Shown here in pieces: positions 8,466-17,060 of a stretch of DNA of 35,572 nucleotides. The notes beneath the pieces are model-generated. The model made no database searches. It was not told where the DNA came from and worked only from the letters and a program-made list of their open reading frames with translations. This DNA comes from Thiotrichaceae bacterium UBA4486 (lineage in GTDB: Bacteria; Pseudomonadota; Gammaproteobacteria; Eutrophobiales; Eutrophobiaceae): positions 8,669 through 44,240 of the forward strand of contig DGNS01000005.1 in the NCBI GenBank assembly GCA_002389045.1, in the 5' to 3' direction. Made by a program: the position numbers and the translations under genes. Within the stretch, counting starts at the first letter, position 1, and each line of letters starts with the position of its first letter.

Positions 8466-8795
8466 CTAGCTCTGCTCTACAGTGCCGGCAGCCGCCTGTG
8501 CCAGGCTTTGTAATTCACCTTTTTCAAACATTTCCATGGCGATATCGCAGCCACCGATGAGTTCCCCGTTGATGAATACCTGGGGGAAGGTCGGCCAGTT
8601 GGAAATGGTCGGCAGGGTCGAACGAACCTCGGGTTCGGCCAATATGTCGACGTAGGCGAATTCCACATTACAGGCCTTGAGGGCCTGGGATGTGCGCATG
8701 GAGAATCCGCACTGCGGGAAGTCCGGTGTACCTTTCATGAAAATGACGACCGGGTTTTCGGCAATGGTTTTCCTGATGTGTTCTTCAACGGTCAT
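8466..8795 (-). CDS. grxD: Monothiol CGFS glutaredoxin (Grx4 type)
   Basis: Grx4-type proteins bind a glutathione-ligated 2Fe-2S cluster and pass it to client proteins; they are poor general oxidoreductases. The 109-aa product has the CGFS active site at C29, preceded by KGTPDFPQ. It also has the WPTFPQVFINGELIGGCD segment that forms the glutathione-binding cis-Pro and GG/CD sites. Length and motif order match E. coli GrxD. CGAGGT lies about eleven bases upstream of the start. It is convergent with dnaQ, 55 bases away, and no clear terminator is seen between them. Confidence 0.94.
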   Translation of the reverse strand: MTVEEHIRKTIAENPVVIFMKGTPDFPQCGFSMRTSQALKACNVEFAYVDILAEPEVRSTLPTISNWPTFPQVFINGELIGGCDIAMEMFEKGELQSLAQAAAGTVEQS

Positions 8796-8825
8796 TCTGA
8801 TAGTACCTCGCGAGTTGATTTGGTC

Positions 8826-8855
8826 TGCATTCTAGTCGCCAGCGCCGGGAATGCA
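8826..8855. other. Inverted repeat between hyuB-like gene and grxD
   Basis: TGCATTC (8826-8832) and GAATGCA (8849-8855) form a seven-base inverted repeat around a GC-rich loop, 17 bases after the stop of the hydantoinase-type gene. No T run follows on either strand, so it is not a standard terminator; an RNA-stabilising hairpin is possible. Confidence 0.3.
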
Positions 8856-8871
8856 AACAGCCTGAAAATAA

Positions 8872-10407
8872 TTACACTGACCCGGCTTCGTCGGCTGATC
8901 CCCAGCCGCCGCCACCCGGCGACAGGATCGACAGCCGATCACCGGGCTGGGCCCTGAATGTGACCTTGGACGGCAGCGGTTGTTCATTGAGAAGATTGAT
9001 CCCCGCCGCACCCTCTCCACCGCCGGCAAGCCCACGGGGCCGGTGCCGCCGGCGCTCGGTGAGCAGGCTGACACTGGTCTGTTCCAGAAATTCGTATTCA
9101 CGCAACAGTCCGTCACCTCCCGGTCTGAGGCCCTTGCCGCCGGAATGGTGACGGATCTGATAGCGGAGCACCCTTAATGGATAGTGCATTTCCAGTATTT
9201 CAACGGGTGTATTGCTGGTGTTGGTCATATGGGTCTGGACCGCGTCGAGACCGCCGCCGCGAGGACCGCTGCCCATGCCACCCGCCAGGGTTTCGTAGTA
9301 ATGCCAGTTCGCAGTCCCCATGGCCACGTTATTCATGGTGCCCTGGCTGTCAGCCGGGATCCGCTCCGGGATGGCGCCAGCCAGGGCGCCGAGAATGACA
9401 TCGACAATACGACTGCTGGTTTCGACATTACCGGCGGCAACGGCGGCCGGTGGTCTGGCATTGACGAGGCAGCCATCCGGCGCCTCGATGGAGATGTTGC
9501 GAAAGGCACCGGCGCTGGCCGGGCTATTGGCCGGCATCAGGCAAAAGAAGCAGTAATACACCGCGGCCGCCGTGACCGACAGCGGGCAGTTGATATTGCC
9601 GGAAACCTGCATCGCGGTGCCATGGAAGTCGACGTTGACATGACCGGATTCAATTCGGATGGCAACCCTGATGGGAATATCCTCGGCACCCTGGCCGTCA
9701 TCATCCATGCAGTCATTGCCGGTATAGGTACCGGCAGGGATCCCGGCGAGACCGGTATCGGCCATGCGTGCCGCGTAATCATTCAGTGCATGCAGTGCGT
9801 GTTTGTAGCGACGGGTTCCCAACTGTTCGACAAGTTCCTGCAGGCGCTGCAATCCGGTCGTGTTTGCGCTTGACTGGGCGTTCAGATCCGCTTCGGCCGA
9901 AACGTCCAGTGCCGAGCGCAGTCGCTTCCAGACGCTGTTGCAGGCGCGGTATGCCTTGATCAGATGGACGGGCTCGATGATCAGGCCTTCTTCTTCCAGC
10001 CTGGTGGCCACCGGCATGGAGCCGGGTGTGTCGGCACCGATATTGGCATGGTGTGCGCGGTTGGCCACGAAACCAATCCGGTCCTGGCCGTGGAAAACCG
10101 GACTGATAAGGGTGATATCCGGTAAATGTGTGCCGCCCAGGAACGGATCGTTCAATATGATGCAATCACCGGCCTGCCAGTCCATGCGCCGGACTATCGA
10201 ACGCATGGCAAAAGCCATGCTGCCGAGATGAACCGGTATATGCGCGGCCTGTGCGCATAGCTGTCCCTGTTGATCAAATATGGCACAGGAAAAATCCAGC
10301 CGGTCACGGATGTTTGGCGAAAAGGCGGTATGGCGCAGTGTGGCCCCCATCTCGTCACAGATGGCCTGCATGCGGCTGCTGAAAAGACTGAGTTCGACTG
10401 CGTTCAT
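8872..10407 (-). CDS. Hydantoinase B / 5-oxoprolinase-type subunit
   Basis: The 511-aa product belongs to the HyuB family (N-methylhydantoinase B; C-terminal half of ATP-dependent 5-oxoprolinase). Typical parts are the N-terminal CDEMGATLRHTAFSPNIRDR (17-36), CAQAAHIPVHLGSM, the LNDPFLGGTHLPDI metal-site region, and near the end RHHSGGKGLRPGGDG and the closing SPGGGGWG. These enzymes open hydantoin or 5-oxoproline rings with ATP, normally with a HyuA ATPase partner encoded beside them or fused. No HyuA gene is present in this window, and 271 bases of noncoding sequence precede this gene. The real substrate is unknown. Confidence 0.85.
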   Translation of the reverse strand: MNAVELSLFSSRMQAICDEMGATLRHTAFSPNIRDRLDFSCAIFDQQGQLCAQAAHIPVHLGSMAFAMRSIVRRMDWQAGDCIILNDPFLGGTHLPDITLISPVFHGQDRIGFVANRAHHANIGADTPGSMPVATRLEEEGLIIEPVHLIKAYRACNSVWKRLRSALDVSAEADLNAQSSANTTGLQRLQELVEQLGTRRYKHALHALNDYAARMADTGLAGIPAGTYTGNDCMDDDGQGAEDIPIRVAIRIESGHVNVDFHGTAMQVSGNINCPLSVTAAAVYYCFFCLMPANSPASAGAFRNISIEAPDGCLVNARPPAAVAAGNVETSSRIVDVILGALAGAIPERIPADSQGTMNNVAMGTANWHYYETLAGGMGSGPRGGGLDAVQTHMTNTSNTPVEILEMHYPLRVLRYQIRHHSGGKGLRPGGDGLLREYEFLEQTSVSLLTERRRHRPRGLAGGGEGAAGINLLNEQPLPSKVTFRAQPGDRLSILSPGGGGWGSADEAGSV

Positions 10408-10678
10408 GGGCTGCCCCGGGAGCGTCTGACGCTGCCGGTCCAGGGCACTCGGATGTGTGTCTGCGCTTGCGGGATTTCGATCACGTATTAAAGCCTAACA
10501 TAAACCGGCATCTATGGATGTTTGCACTGATTTTCAATGACTTGGAATTGTCATATGACGCCTGTACTGCTGCCCCGGATTTGCTTTCCGCTACGGCCGT
10601 AGTTTCCCTGATGTGACGATTAACTTATAATCACCGGCTGACTCAGAAAATAATATTCAGCATATAGAGAGGTTATAG
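10408..10678. promoter_or_regulatory. Divergent intergenic region, hydantoinase gene / sodB
   Basis: This gap between divergent genes holds no open frame I would defend. A TATAAT at 10626-10631 lies about 50 bases before the sodB ATG, with a poor -35 match (TTTCCC, 10603-10608), and is the likely sodB -10 box. A small palindrome AGCGT-CTG-ACGCT is close to the hydantoinase start. No Fur-type site is obvious. Confidence 0.4.
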
Positions 10679-11260
10679 ATGGAACACAAACTGCCCGATT
10701 TACCCTACGCCAAAGGCGCGCTTGCCCCGCATATTTCCGAGGAGACCCTGGAATACCATTATGGCAAGCATCATGCGACCTATGTGACCAAATTGAATGG
10801 TTTGATCCCGGGCACCGAATTTGAAAACGCCAGCCTGGAAGAAATCATTAAAAATGCACCGGCCGGTGGCGTTTTTAACAATGCGGCCCAGATCTGGAAT
10901 CACACTTTTTACTGGAATTCACTCGCCCCCGGCGCCGGTGGCACGCCCGACGGCGATCTTGCCTCGGCTATCGAGAAAGCCTTCGGTTCCGTGGACGATT
11001 TCAAATCGAAATTCACGGATTCGGCCGTTAACAATTTCGGTTCCGGCTGGACCTGGTTGGTTAAAAACGGTAATGCGCTGGAAATCGTCAATACCAGTAA
11101 TGCCGGCACGCCACTGACCGATGACAAGGTACCCTTGTTGACCTGTGACGTCTGGGAGCATGCTTATTACATTGACTACCGCAATGCCAGGCCGAAATAC
11201 CTGGAAGCGTTCTGGGAACTCGTTAACTGGTCATTTGCCGCGCAAAACCTGGATCAATAA
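10679..11260 (+). CDS. sodB: Fe superoxide dismutase
   Basis: SodB converts superoxide to hydrogen peroxide and oxygen in the cytosol. The 193-aa product has the metal ligands H27, H75, D157 and H161 (in CDVWEHAYYIDY). Gln71 in AAQIWNHTFYW is the outer-sphere glutamine position that favours the iron form over manganese. GSGWTWLV is also typical. The start is well supported by GAGAGGT (10667-10673). The gene stands alone, with its own candidate -10 box and a strong terminator 53 bases after the stop. Confidence 0.96.
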   Translation: MEHKLPDLPYAKGALAPHISEETLEYHYGKHHATYVTKLNGLIPGTEFENASLEEIIKNAPAGGVFNNAAQIWNHTFYWNSLAPGAGGTPDGDLASAIEKAFGSVDDFKSKFTDSAVNNFGSGWTWLVKNGNALEIVNTSNAGTPLTDDKVPLLTCDVWEHAYYIDYRNARPKYLEAFWELVNWSFAAQNLDQ

Positions 11261-11312
11261 CAAGACCAGCCAGATCTGACCGTCAGTTTCGCACGCGAAT
11301 ACCAACCGGAGT

Positions 11313-11340
11313 GGCAGCCCGATGAGGGCTGCCTTCTTTA
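11313..11340 (+). terminator. Intrinsic terminator after sodB
   Basis: GGCAGCCC (11313-11320) pairs perfectly with GGGCTGCC (11326-11333) across a five-base loop. A T-rich tail TTCTTTATTT follows. It separates sodB from argD. Confidence 0.88.
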
Positions 11341-11362
11341 TTTATACGTGTGAAAAAATATC

Positions 11363-12547
11363 ATGACTCATGCATTGATGAATAACTACGCGCCACTCGA
11401 CAAGGCCTTCGTACGCGGTGAAGGTGTCTGGTTGTACGATACAGAAGGTCAGCGATACCTTGATGCGCTGGGTGGTATCGCGGTGTGTGTTCTTGGCCAC
11501 TCGCATCCGGCGGTCAGTGCCGCGCTGGCTGATCAGTCGGCCACGCTGATTCATACATCCAACCTTTATCGCATCCCGCTACAGGAACAACTCGCTGCAC
11601 GCCTGACGGCTCTGGCCGGAATGGACAAGGTGTTTTTCTGCAATTCCGGCGCCGAGGCCAACGAGGCTGCCATCAAGCTGGCGCGTTTGCATGCGACGAA
11701 AAAAAATATTTCGTCACCACAGATCATGGTCATGGAAGGCAGTTTTCACGGCCGTACCATGGCCACGTTGACCGCCACCGGCAACAGCAGGGTACAGCAG
11801 GGTTTTGCGCCGCTCATGCCGGGATTTACCCGCGTTCCCTATAATGACGTGGTGGCGATTCAGCATCGCCTGGAAACAGATCCGGACATCTGCGCCATAC
11901 TGGTTGAACCGATCCAGGGTGAGGGCGGAATCGTCATCCCGGACAGCGGTTACCTCGCTGCTATACGGGAGATGTGTGATCAGCATGACTGCCTGATGAT
12001 GCTGGATGAGATACAGACCGGGATGTGTCGCACCGGCAAATGGTTTGCCTTCCAGCACGAGAATATCCAGCCGGATGTCATGACGCTGGCCAAGGCGCTG
12101 GGCAATGGCGTGCCCATTGGCGCCTGCCTGGCGCGGGGGCAGGCAGCAGACCTGATGCAACCCGGCAGCCATGGATCCACATTCGGCGGGAATCCACTGG
12201 CGGCCAGGGCCGCACTCAGTGTGCTGGATGTGTTGCAGGAGATCCATGCCGAAAAGCGCGCCGGTGACTCGGGACGTTTGCTTTTGCAGGGTCTGGCCGA
12301 GGCACTTTCCGGGAACGTGGAGGTACGGCAAATCCGCGGCAAAGGACTCATGATCGGCATCGAACTCCACCGCGACTGTGCTGAACTGGTACAGAAAGCG
12401 CTGGATAAAAACGTATTGATTAACGTCACGGCGGGTAATGTCATTCGCCTTTTACCACCATTAATCATGGAGCCGGAACAACTGCGGCAAGTCATTACTG
12501 TCGTGACAGCAATCATTGAAGAATTTTCCGGGGGTGGAAAACAATGA
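11363..12547 (+). CDS. argD: Acetylornithine aminotransferase
   Basis: ArgD makes N-acetylornithine from N-acetylglutamate semialdehyde and glutamate, using PLP; it is a step in arginine biosynthesis and the enzyme often also acts in lysine biosynthesis. The 394-aa product is a class III aminotransferase. It has CNSGAEANEAAIKLAR (93-108), SFHGRT, VEPIQGEGG, LMMLDEIQTG with the PLP-ring aspartate D215, and TLAKALGNG with the Schiff-base lysine K244. The Shine-Dalgarno sequence is weak. Its stop overlaps the argF start (ATGA), implying coupled translation of two arginine-pathway enzymes. Confidence 0.93.
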   Translation: MTHALMNNYAPLDKAFVRGEGVWLYDTEGQRYLDALGGIAVCVLGHSHPAVSAALADQSATLIHTSNLYRIPLQEQLAARLTALAGMDKVFFCNSGAEANEAAIKLARLHATKKNISSPQIMVMEGSFHGRTMATLTATGNSRVQQGFAPLMPGFTRVPYNDVVAIQHRLETDPDICAILVEPIQGEGGIVIPDSGYLAAIREMCDQHDCLMMLDEIQTGMCRTGKWFAFQHENIQPDVMTLAKALGNGVPIGACLARGQAADLMQPGSHGSTFGGNPLAARAALSVLDVLQEIHAEKRAGDSGRLLLQGLAEALSGNVEVRQIRGKGLMIGIELHRDCAELVQKALDKNVLINVTAGNVIRLLPPLIMEPEQLRQVITVVTAIIEEFSGGGKQ

Positions 12548-13458
12548 CAATCAGACATTTCCTGACGCTGAATGATTTCAGCCTGGATGAGCTGGTCGCC
12601 CTGGTCGAGCATGCCATCCGCCTGAAGCGGGATTTGAAACAGGGTAAAACCCGGCAGACACTGGCCGGCAAAACACTGGCCATGATTTTCGAGAAATCCT
12701 CGACCCGGACCCGGGTGTCTTTTGAAACGGCCATGAATCAGCTCGGCGGAATGGCCATTTTTCTCTCACCCCATGACACCCAGCTCGGTCGCGGAGAGCC
12801 GATGGAAGATACGGCCCGCGTGCTTTCGAAAATGGTGGATGCGGTCATGGTGCGTACCTTCGAGCACGATAAACTGGTGCGCTTTGCCGGTCATGCCGAT
12901 ATCCCGGTCATCAACGGCTTGTCGGATTCCTATCATCCCTGTCAGTTGCTCGCCGATATCCAGACCTACATGGAATACCGTGGCAGTCTGACCGGATGTA
13001 CTGTCGCCTGGCTGGGTGACGGTAACAATATGTGTCACTCGTACATCAATGCCGCGCATTTACTGGGGTTTCGCATTAACGTGGCATGCCCGGATCAATA
13101 CCGCCCGGATCCCGGGGCCGTTGATCTGGATCGGGATAATGTTCTTATCACCTCCGACCCCGAGGCGGCTGTTTCCGGCGCCGACCTCGTGGTGACCGAT
13201 GTCTGGGCGAGTATGGGGCAGGAGGCCGAGGAAGCTGATCGCCGTGCGATATTTGCGCCGTACCAGGCCAGTCAACGGCTGATGTCCCTGGCGGACAAGG
13301 ATGCACTGTTCATGCATTGTCTGCCGGCTCATCGTGGCGATGAGGTAGCCGCCGGGGTGATAGACGGGCCGCAAAGTGTGGTCTGGGAAGAAGCGGGCAA
13401 CCGCCTGCACGCACAGAAGGCGTTGCTGGAATTTTTGCTGATTAATGGTGAATGGTGA
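12544..13458 (+). CDS. argF: Ornithine carbamoyltransferase
   Basis: This enzyme joins ornithine and carbamoyl phosphate to give citrulline in arginine synthesis. The 304-aa product has the carbamoyl-phosphate loop SSTRTR (52-57), HPCQ (131-134), the ornithine-loop segment DVWASMGQE (219-227) and HCLP (258-261). It overlaps argD by four bases. The last four residues (NGEW) and the stop codon are supplied by the first two units of the heptamer array that starts at 13445, so the C-terminus has been shaped by a repeat. Full family length suggests function is kept. Confidence 0.95.
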   Translation: MTIRHFLTLNDFSLDELVALVEHAIRLKRDLKQGKTRQTLAGKTLAMIFEKSSTRTRVSFETAMNQLGGMAIFLSPHDTQLGRGEPMEDTARVLSKMVDAVMVRTFEHDKLVRFAGHADIPVINGLSDSYHPCQLLADIQTYMEYRGSLTGCTVAWLGDGNNMCHSYINAAHLLGFRINVACPDQYRPDPGAVDLDRDNVLITSDPEAAVSGADLVVTDVWASMGQEAEEADRRAIFAPYQASQRLMSLADKDALFMHCLPAHRGDEVAAGVIDGPQSVVWEEAGNRLHAQKALLEFLLINGEW

Positions 13459-13538
13459 ATGGGGAATAGGGAATAGTGAATGGTGGTTGGATTACAATAC
13501 GAGATACTATTTACCAATCACCAATCACTATTCACCAA
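13445..13538. repeat. Heptamer tandem array with inverted arms
   Basis: Six units of the type ATGGTGA (ATGGTGA twice, ATGGGGA, ATAGGGA, ATAGTGA, ATGGTGG) run from 13445 to 13486. After a 24-base spacer come four units of the reverse-complement type (TTACCAA, TCACCAA, TCACTAT, TCACCAA) at 13511-13538. The two arms can pair as an imperfect hairpin in the argF-surE mRNA. The unit sequence differs from that at 4546-4676, but the seven-base period and inverted layout are the same. The argF stop codon lies inside it. Confidence 0.9.
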
Positions 13539-13557
13539 AAAACAGTCACACACATCC

Positions 13558-14310
13558 ATGCATTTCCTCATAAGTAACGACGACGGCTACCAGGCCACGG
13601 GCCTGGTTAAATTGCATGCGGCCCTGGAATCCCTGGGCAGGGTGTCCGTGGTTGCTCCGGATCGCGACCGCAGCGGCGCCAGCAACTCCCTGACACTCGA
13701 TGCACCGTTACGTGCCGATACAGCCGAAAACGGCTTTATTTTCGTTAATGGCACGCCCACGGACTGCGTGCACCTGGCCATTACCGGTCTGCTCGATGAT
13801 GAACCGGATATGGTTATCAGCGGTATCAATGCCGGGGCCAACCTGGGCGATGATGTGCTTTATTCCGGGACCGTCGCTGCGGCCATGGAGGGGCGCTTCC
13901 TGGGACGCCCGGCCATGGCGCTGTCACTGATGGGTGATGAGCATTTCGATACGGCCGTCCATGTTGCCCTGTCATTGATCCAGCGACTGGAGAATCCCGC
14001 AATTGACACCAAGTTGCTATTGAACATCAATATTCCGGATGTGCCCCTGGAACAACTTGATGGCATTGAAATCACCCGTCTGGGCAATCGCCACAAGTCA
14101 CAACCGGCCATTTGCAGCAAGGATCCGCGCGGTCGGGTTATATACTGGGTCGGACCGGTCGGCGCCGAGCAGGATGCCGGTCCGGGTACGGATTTTTATG
14201 CAGTCAACCATAACCGTGTTTCGGTTACACCGATGCAGGTGGATTTGACAGCTCACTCAACACTGGATAATTTGAATCAATGGGCGCTGGAGTTAGGTAA
14301 TGAATTCTGA
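13558..14310 (+). CDS. surE: 5'/3'-nucleotidase SurE
   Basis: SurE dephosphorylates nucleoside 5'- and 3'-monophosphates and is linked to stationary-phase survival. The 250-aa product begins with ISNDDG (metal ligands D8 and D9), has S39 in RSGASNSLTL and N91 in SGINAGANLGDDVLYSGT, all SurE hallmarks. The frame is open from 13480, but that upstream part runs through the heptamer array; the ATG at 13558 gives the standard N-terminus and a length near the 253 aa of E. coli SurE. It overlaps pcm by 11 bases and heads the conserved surE-pcm-nlpD-rpoS cluster. Confidence 0.95.
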   Translation: MHFLISNDDGYQATGLVKLHAALESLGRVSVVAPDRDRSGASNSLTLDAPLRADTAENGFIFVNGTPTDCVHLAITGLLDDEPDMVISGINAGANLGDDVLYSGTVAAAMEGRFLGRPAMALSLMGDEHFDTAVHVALSLIQRLENPAIDTKLLLNINIPDVPLEQLDGIEITRLGNRHKSQPAICSKDPRGRVIYWVGPVGAEQDAGPGTDFYAVNHNRVSVTPMQVDLTAHSTLDNLNQWALELGNEF

Positions 14311-14959
14311 TTTGCAGGGTATCGGGATGACATCGCAACGCGCCCGCAACCGTCTTGTGGACAAGCTGCGGGATATGGGCATACGTTCCGAACGTGTACT
14401 CGAAATCATTGCCGGGACCCCGAGACATATTTTTGTTGATGAAGCCCTGGCCAGCCGCGCTTATGAAAATACGGCCCTGCCCATCGGTTACAATCAGACC
14501 ATATCCCAACCCTATATAGTCGCCAGGATGACAGAAGCACTGCTCACGGATAATGGACTGAAGAAAGTGCTGGAAGTAGGTACCGGTTGCGGTTACCAGA
14601 CTGCTATTCTCGCGCAGCTGGCGGAAAAAGTTTACAGCATTGAACGTATCGAGGCCCTGCAGGCACGGGCGCGTGAATCGCTGCGCAGCCTTAAACTCAA
14701 TAATATACGCTTCCGTCATGGCGACGGTAATCTGGGCTGGCCACATTATGCACCGTACGACGGTATCATTGTTACCGCCGCACCGGCCGGTGTGCCCGGT
14801 GCTCTCATGGATCAACTGGCAGATAACGGACGTATGGTGATCCCGGTAGGCCTGACCGGCGAACAGAAACTGTTGCTGATCACACGTACCGCGCAGGGTT
14901 TCGAGGAACAAAGCCTTGACTGGGTCAGTTTCGTGCCGATGGTGGAAGGCGTTGGGTAA
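14300..14959 (+). CDS. pcm: Protein-L-isoaspartate O-methyltransferase
   Basis: Pcm methylates isoaspartyl residues in aged proteins, using SAM, to start their repair in the cytosol. The 219-aa product has PIGYNQTISQPYIVARMTE (61-79), the SAM motif VLEVGTGCGYQTAIL (90-104) and VTAAPAGVP. There is no signal peptide, unlike the paralogue at 1461. The ATG at 14300 overlaps surE; an alternative ATG at 14327 (MTSQRARNRL) matches the E. coli start better, so the first nine residues are uncertain. It is the second gene of the surE-pcm-nlpD-rpoS cluster. Confidence 0.93.
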   Translation: MNSDLQGIGMTSQRARNRLVDKLRDMGIRSERVLEIIAGTPRHIFVDEALASRAYENTALPIGYNQTISQPYIVARMTEALLTDNGLKKVLEVGTGCGYQTAILAQLAEKVYSIERIEALQARARESLRSLKLNNIRFRHGDGNLGWPHYAPYDGIIVTAAPAGVPGALMDQLADNGRMVIPVGLTGEQKLLLITRTAQGFEEQSLDWVSFVPMVEGVG

Positions 14960-14961
14960 TC

Positions 14962-15990
14962 ATGTATTTCGCGGATGTTCATACGCTGAAGGGTCTGCGC
15001 CGGTATATTTACATTTCATGGATGGATTCCGGAAACAGCATTAATTTCAGGAGTCGTATTATTGCTGCGCATCATCGGCTATTCAGCCAATGTTTTTGCC
15101 CGCACAAAAACATCCTCTCCAGAGTATTAGACACATATCATAGCTGGCAGTCATTGCCGTTGCTGTTATTGCTGGCGTCGTGCGCATCAACAGGAACAGC
15201 ACCCGTGGTCAATCGTGTCCCTGACAGTGAGCCAACGACCACAGTCAGGGCAGTTCAACCCGAGCCGGTTCGCAAAGCTTCGGCATCGCAATCCGCATCC
15301 GGCCGGCAGCACCAGGGGTATCATGTCGTGGCCAGTGGAGAAACACTGTATTCCATCGCCTGGAATTACGGCTTTGATTACCGGAATGTCGCCACGTGGA
15401 ATGGCATCACCACACCGTATACGATTTATCCGGGACAGGTTATTCGCCTGAAGCCGCCACCGGAACCGGCAACCGCGGTGGTACAGCCGGGCCCCGTTAT
15501 CAGCAGGCAACCGGGGCCGATCGTGGATAACGCTCCCGCAGCCGTGAAACCATCTTCACCACAGCCCGTAGAGGCAGTTGTAGATAATAAAACACTGAAA
15601 GGCGGGGCCGTTGGACAAACGGATCAATTGGCCTGGCACTGGCCGGTGCAAGGTGAAATTATGCGTTCCGGTTCTCTCACCTCCAAAAAAGGTGTGGATA
15701 TTGCCGGCCGATTGGGACAAGATATCAAGGCGGCTGCACAGGGAGATGTCGTTTACAGTGGTAGTGGGCTGTTAGGATACGGTAGACTGATTATTATCAA
15801 ACATAACGAAACTTTCCTGAGCGCCTATGCGCACAACAGTGAATTACTGGTCAAGGAAGGCGACTCTGTCAGCACCGGACAGGTCATTGCCAGAATGGGA
15901 ACGAACAGTTCCGGTCAGGCCCAACTTCATTTTGAAATCCGGAAAAATGGTAAATCAGTGAATCCGCTGACATTGTTGCCCAGGTCCTGA
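14962..15990 (+). CDS. nlpD: NlpD-type LysM/LytM lipoprotein (start uncertain)
   Basis: NlpD is an outer-membrane lipoprotein that activates the amidase AmiC during septal peptidoglycan splitting. The frame holds a lipobox (LLASC, C74), a LysM module (GYHVVASGETLYSIAWNYGF and onward) and a C-terminal LytM/M23 domain. The LytM domain appears catalytically degenerate: KKGVDIAG replaces the HxxxD metal motif, as in the NlpD/EnvC activators. The start is doubtful. The ATG at 14962, two bases after the pcm stop, and the ATG at 15022 put about 73 or 53 residues before the lipid cysteine, far more than a normal signal peptide. AGGAG at 15051-15055 has no normal in-frame start codon after it. Position between pcm and rpoS is conserved. 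Confidence 0.88.
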   Translation: MYFADVHTLKGLRRYIYISWMDSGNSINFRSRIIAAHHRLFSQCFCPHKNILSRVLDTYHSWQSLPLLLLLASCASTGTAPVVNRVPDSEPTTTVRAVQPEPVRKASASQSASGRQHQGYHVVASGETLYSIAWNYGFDYRNVATWNGITTPYTIYPGQVIRLKPPPEPATAVVQPGPVISRQPGPIVDNAPAAVKPSSPQPVEAVVDNKTLKGGAVGQTDQLAWHWPVQGEIMRSGSLTSKKGVDIAGRLGQDIKAAAQGDVVYSGSGLLGYGRLIIIKHNETFLSAYAHNSELLVKEGDSVSTGQVIARMGTNSSGQAQLHFEIRKNGKSVNPLTLLPRS

Positions 15991-16011
15991 TAATTACCCG
16001 CGTCTGATGTC

Positions 16012-17049
16012 ATGACACAAACTTCCAGTAACAAACCCACCGAACCCAAAGAACCTGTCGAAGAACTGACTGAAGATCCGGATATTCCGGACGATCTGGA
16101 AGTGGATGATCTGCCGGATGATGACGATGCCGGTGAACTGGTTTCCGGTGATGAGGTGGAAAAAGAACCGGAACCCGTCATCACCCTGGAAAACCGTGCG
16201 CTCTCCCAGGGTGATATGGATGCAACCCGGATATATCTCAGCGAAATCGGATTCTCACCCTTACTGACAGCCGAGGAAGAGGTCTACTTTGCACGCAGGA
16301 CGCAGCAGGGCGATGAAGCGGCACGTAAACGCATGATCGAAAGCAACCTGCGCCTGGTCGTAAAGATTGCGCGACGTTATATGAACCGGGGGCTGGCATT
16401 ACTGGACCTGATTGAAGAGGGGAATCTCGGTTTGATACGCGCTGTCGAGAAATTTGATCCGGAACGCGGTTTCCGGTTTTCCACCTATGCGACATGGTGG
16501 ATCAGACAGACCATCGAGCGCGCCCTGATGAATCAGACACGCACCGTGCGTTTACCGATACATGTGGTCAAGGAGATCAATATTTATCTGCGGGCAGCCA
16601 GTAAACTGGCACAGCGACTCGACCGCGAACCCACGCCCGAAGACGTTGCGGAAATGCTCGACAAGCCTATTGAAGAGGTTAAACGCATGCTTGGACTCAA
16701 TGAGCGGATATCATCTGTTGATTCGCCCAGTATCTACGGATCCGAGAAATCACTGCTGGATACCATTCCCGATGAGCAAAATACCGATCCCTCACTGTTG
16801 TTGCAAAATAGCGACGTCAAAAAGCACATAGACACCTGGTTATCACAACTCAGCGAGAAACAGTGTGCGGTCGTCGAGCGGCGTTTTGGTCTGCACGGTC
16901 GTGAAGTTTCGACACTGGAAGAGATTGGTAACGAACTGGGAGTGACCCGTGAACGGGTACGGCAGATCCAGCTTGAGGCTATTCGCCGTTTACGACAGAT
17001 CCTCCAGCGTGAGGGATTTTCAGTCGATGCATTGTTTACCGAAGGCTGA
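16012..17049 (+). CDS. rpoS: RNA polymerase sigma factor RpoS
   Basis: This is the general stress and stationary-phase sigma factor. The 345-aa product has a very acidic N-terminal extension of about 60 residues, region 1.2 (DATRIYLSEIGFSPLL), region 2 (NLRLVVKIARRYMNRGL through FSTYATWWIRQTIERA), region 3 and region 4.2 with the helix-turn-helix TLEEIGNELGVTRERVRQIQ. Lack of the long RpoD non-conserved region and the nlpD neighbour favour RpoS over RpoD. In E. coli the main rpoS promoter lies inside nlpD; I could not identify it here. The gene runs to within 11 bases of a convergent gene. Confidence 0.95.
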   Translation: MTQTSSNKPTEPKEPVEELTEDPDIPDDLEVDDLPDDDDAGELVSGDEVEKEPEPVITLENRALSQGDMDATRIYLSEIGFSPLLTAEEEVYFARRTQQGDEAARKRMIESNLRLVVKIARRYMNRGLALLDLIEEGNLGLIRAVEKFDPERGFRFSTYATWWIRQTIERALMNQTRTVRLPIHVVKEINIYLRAASKLAQRLDREPTPEDVAEMLDKPIEEVKRMLGLNERISSVDSPSIYGSEKSLLDTIPDEQNTDPSLLLQNSDVKKHIDTWLSQLSEKQCAVVERRFGLHGREVSTLEEIGNELGVTRERVRQIQLEAIRRLRQILQREGFSVDALFTEG

Positions 17050-17060
17050 TACTGTCGAAA

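Noticed and set aside
9184..9873. Plus-strand frame (229 aa) opposite the hydantoinase gene
   Set aside because: Antisense to a full-length HyuB-family protein; no motif and no plausible RBS.
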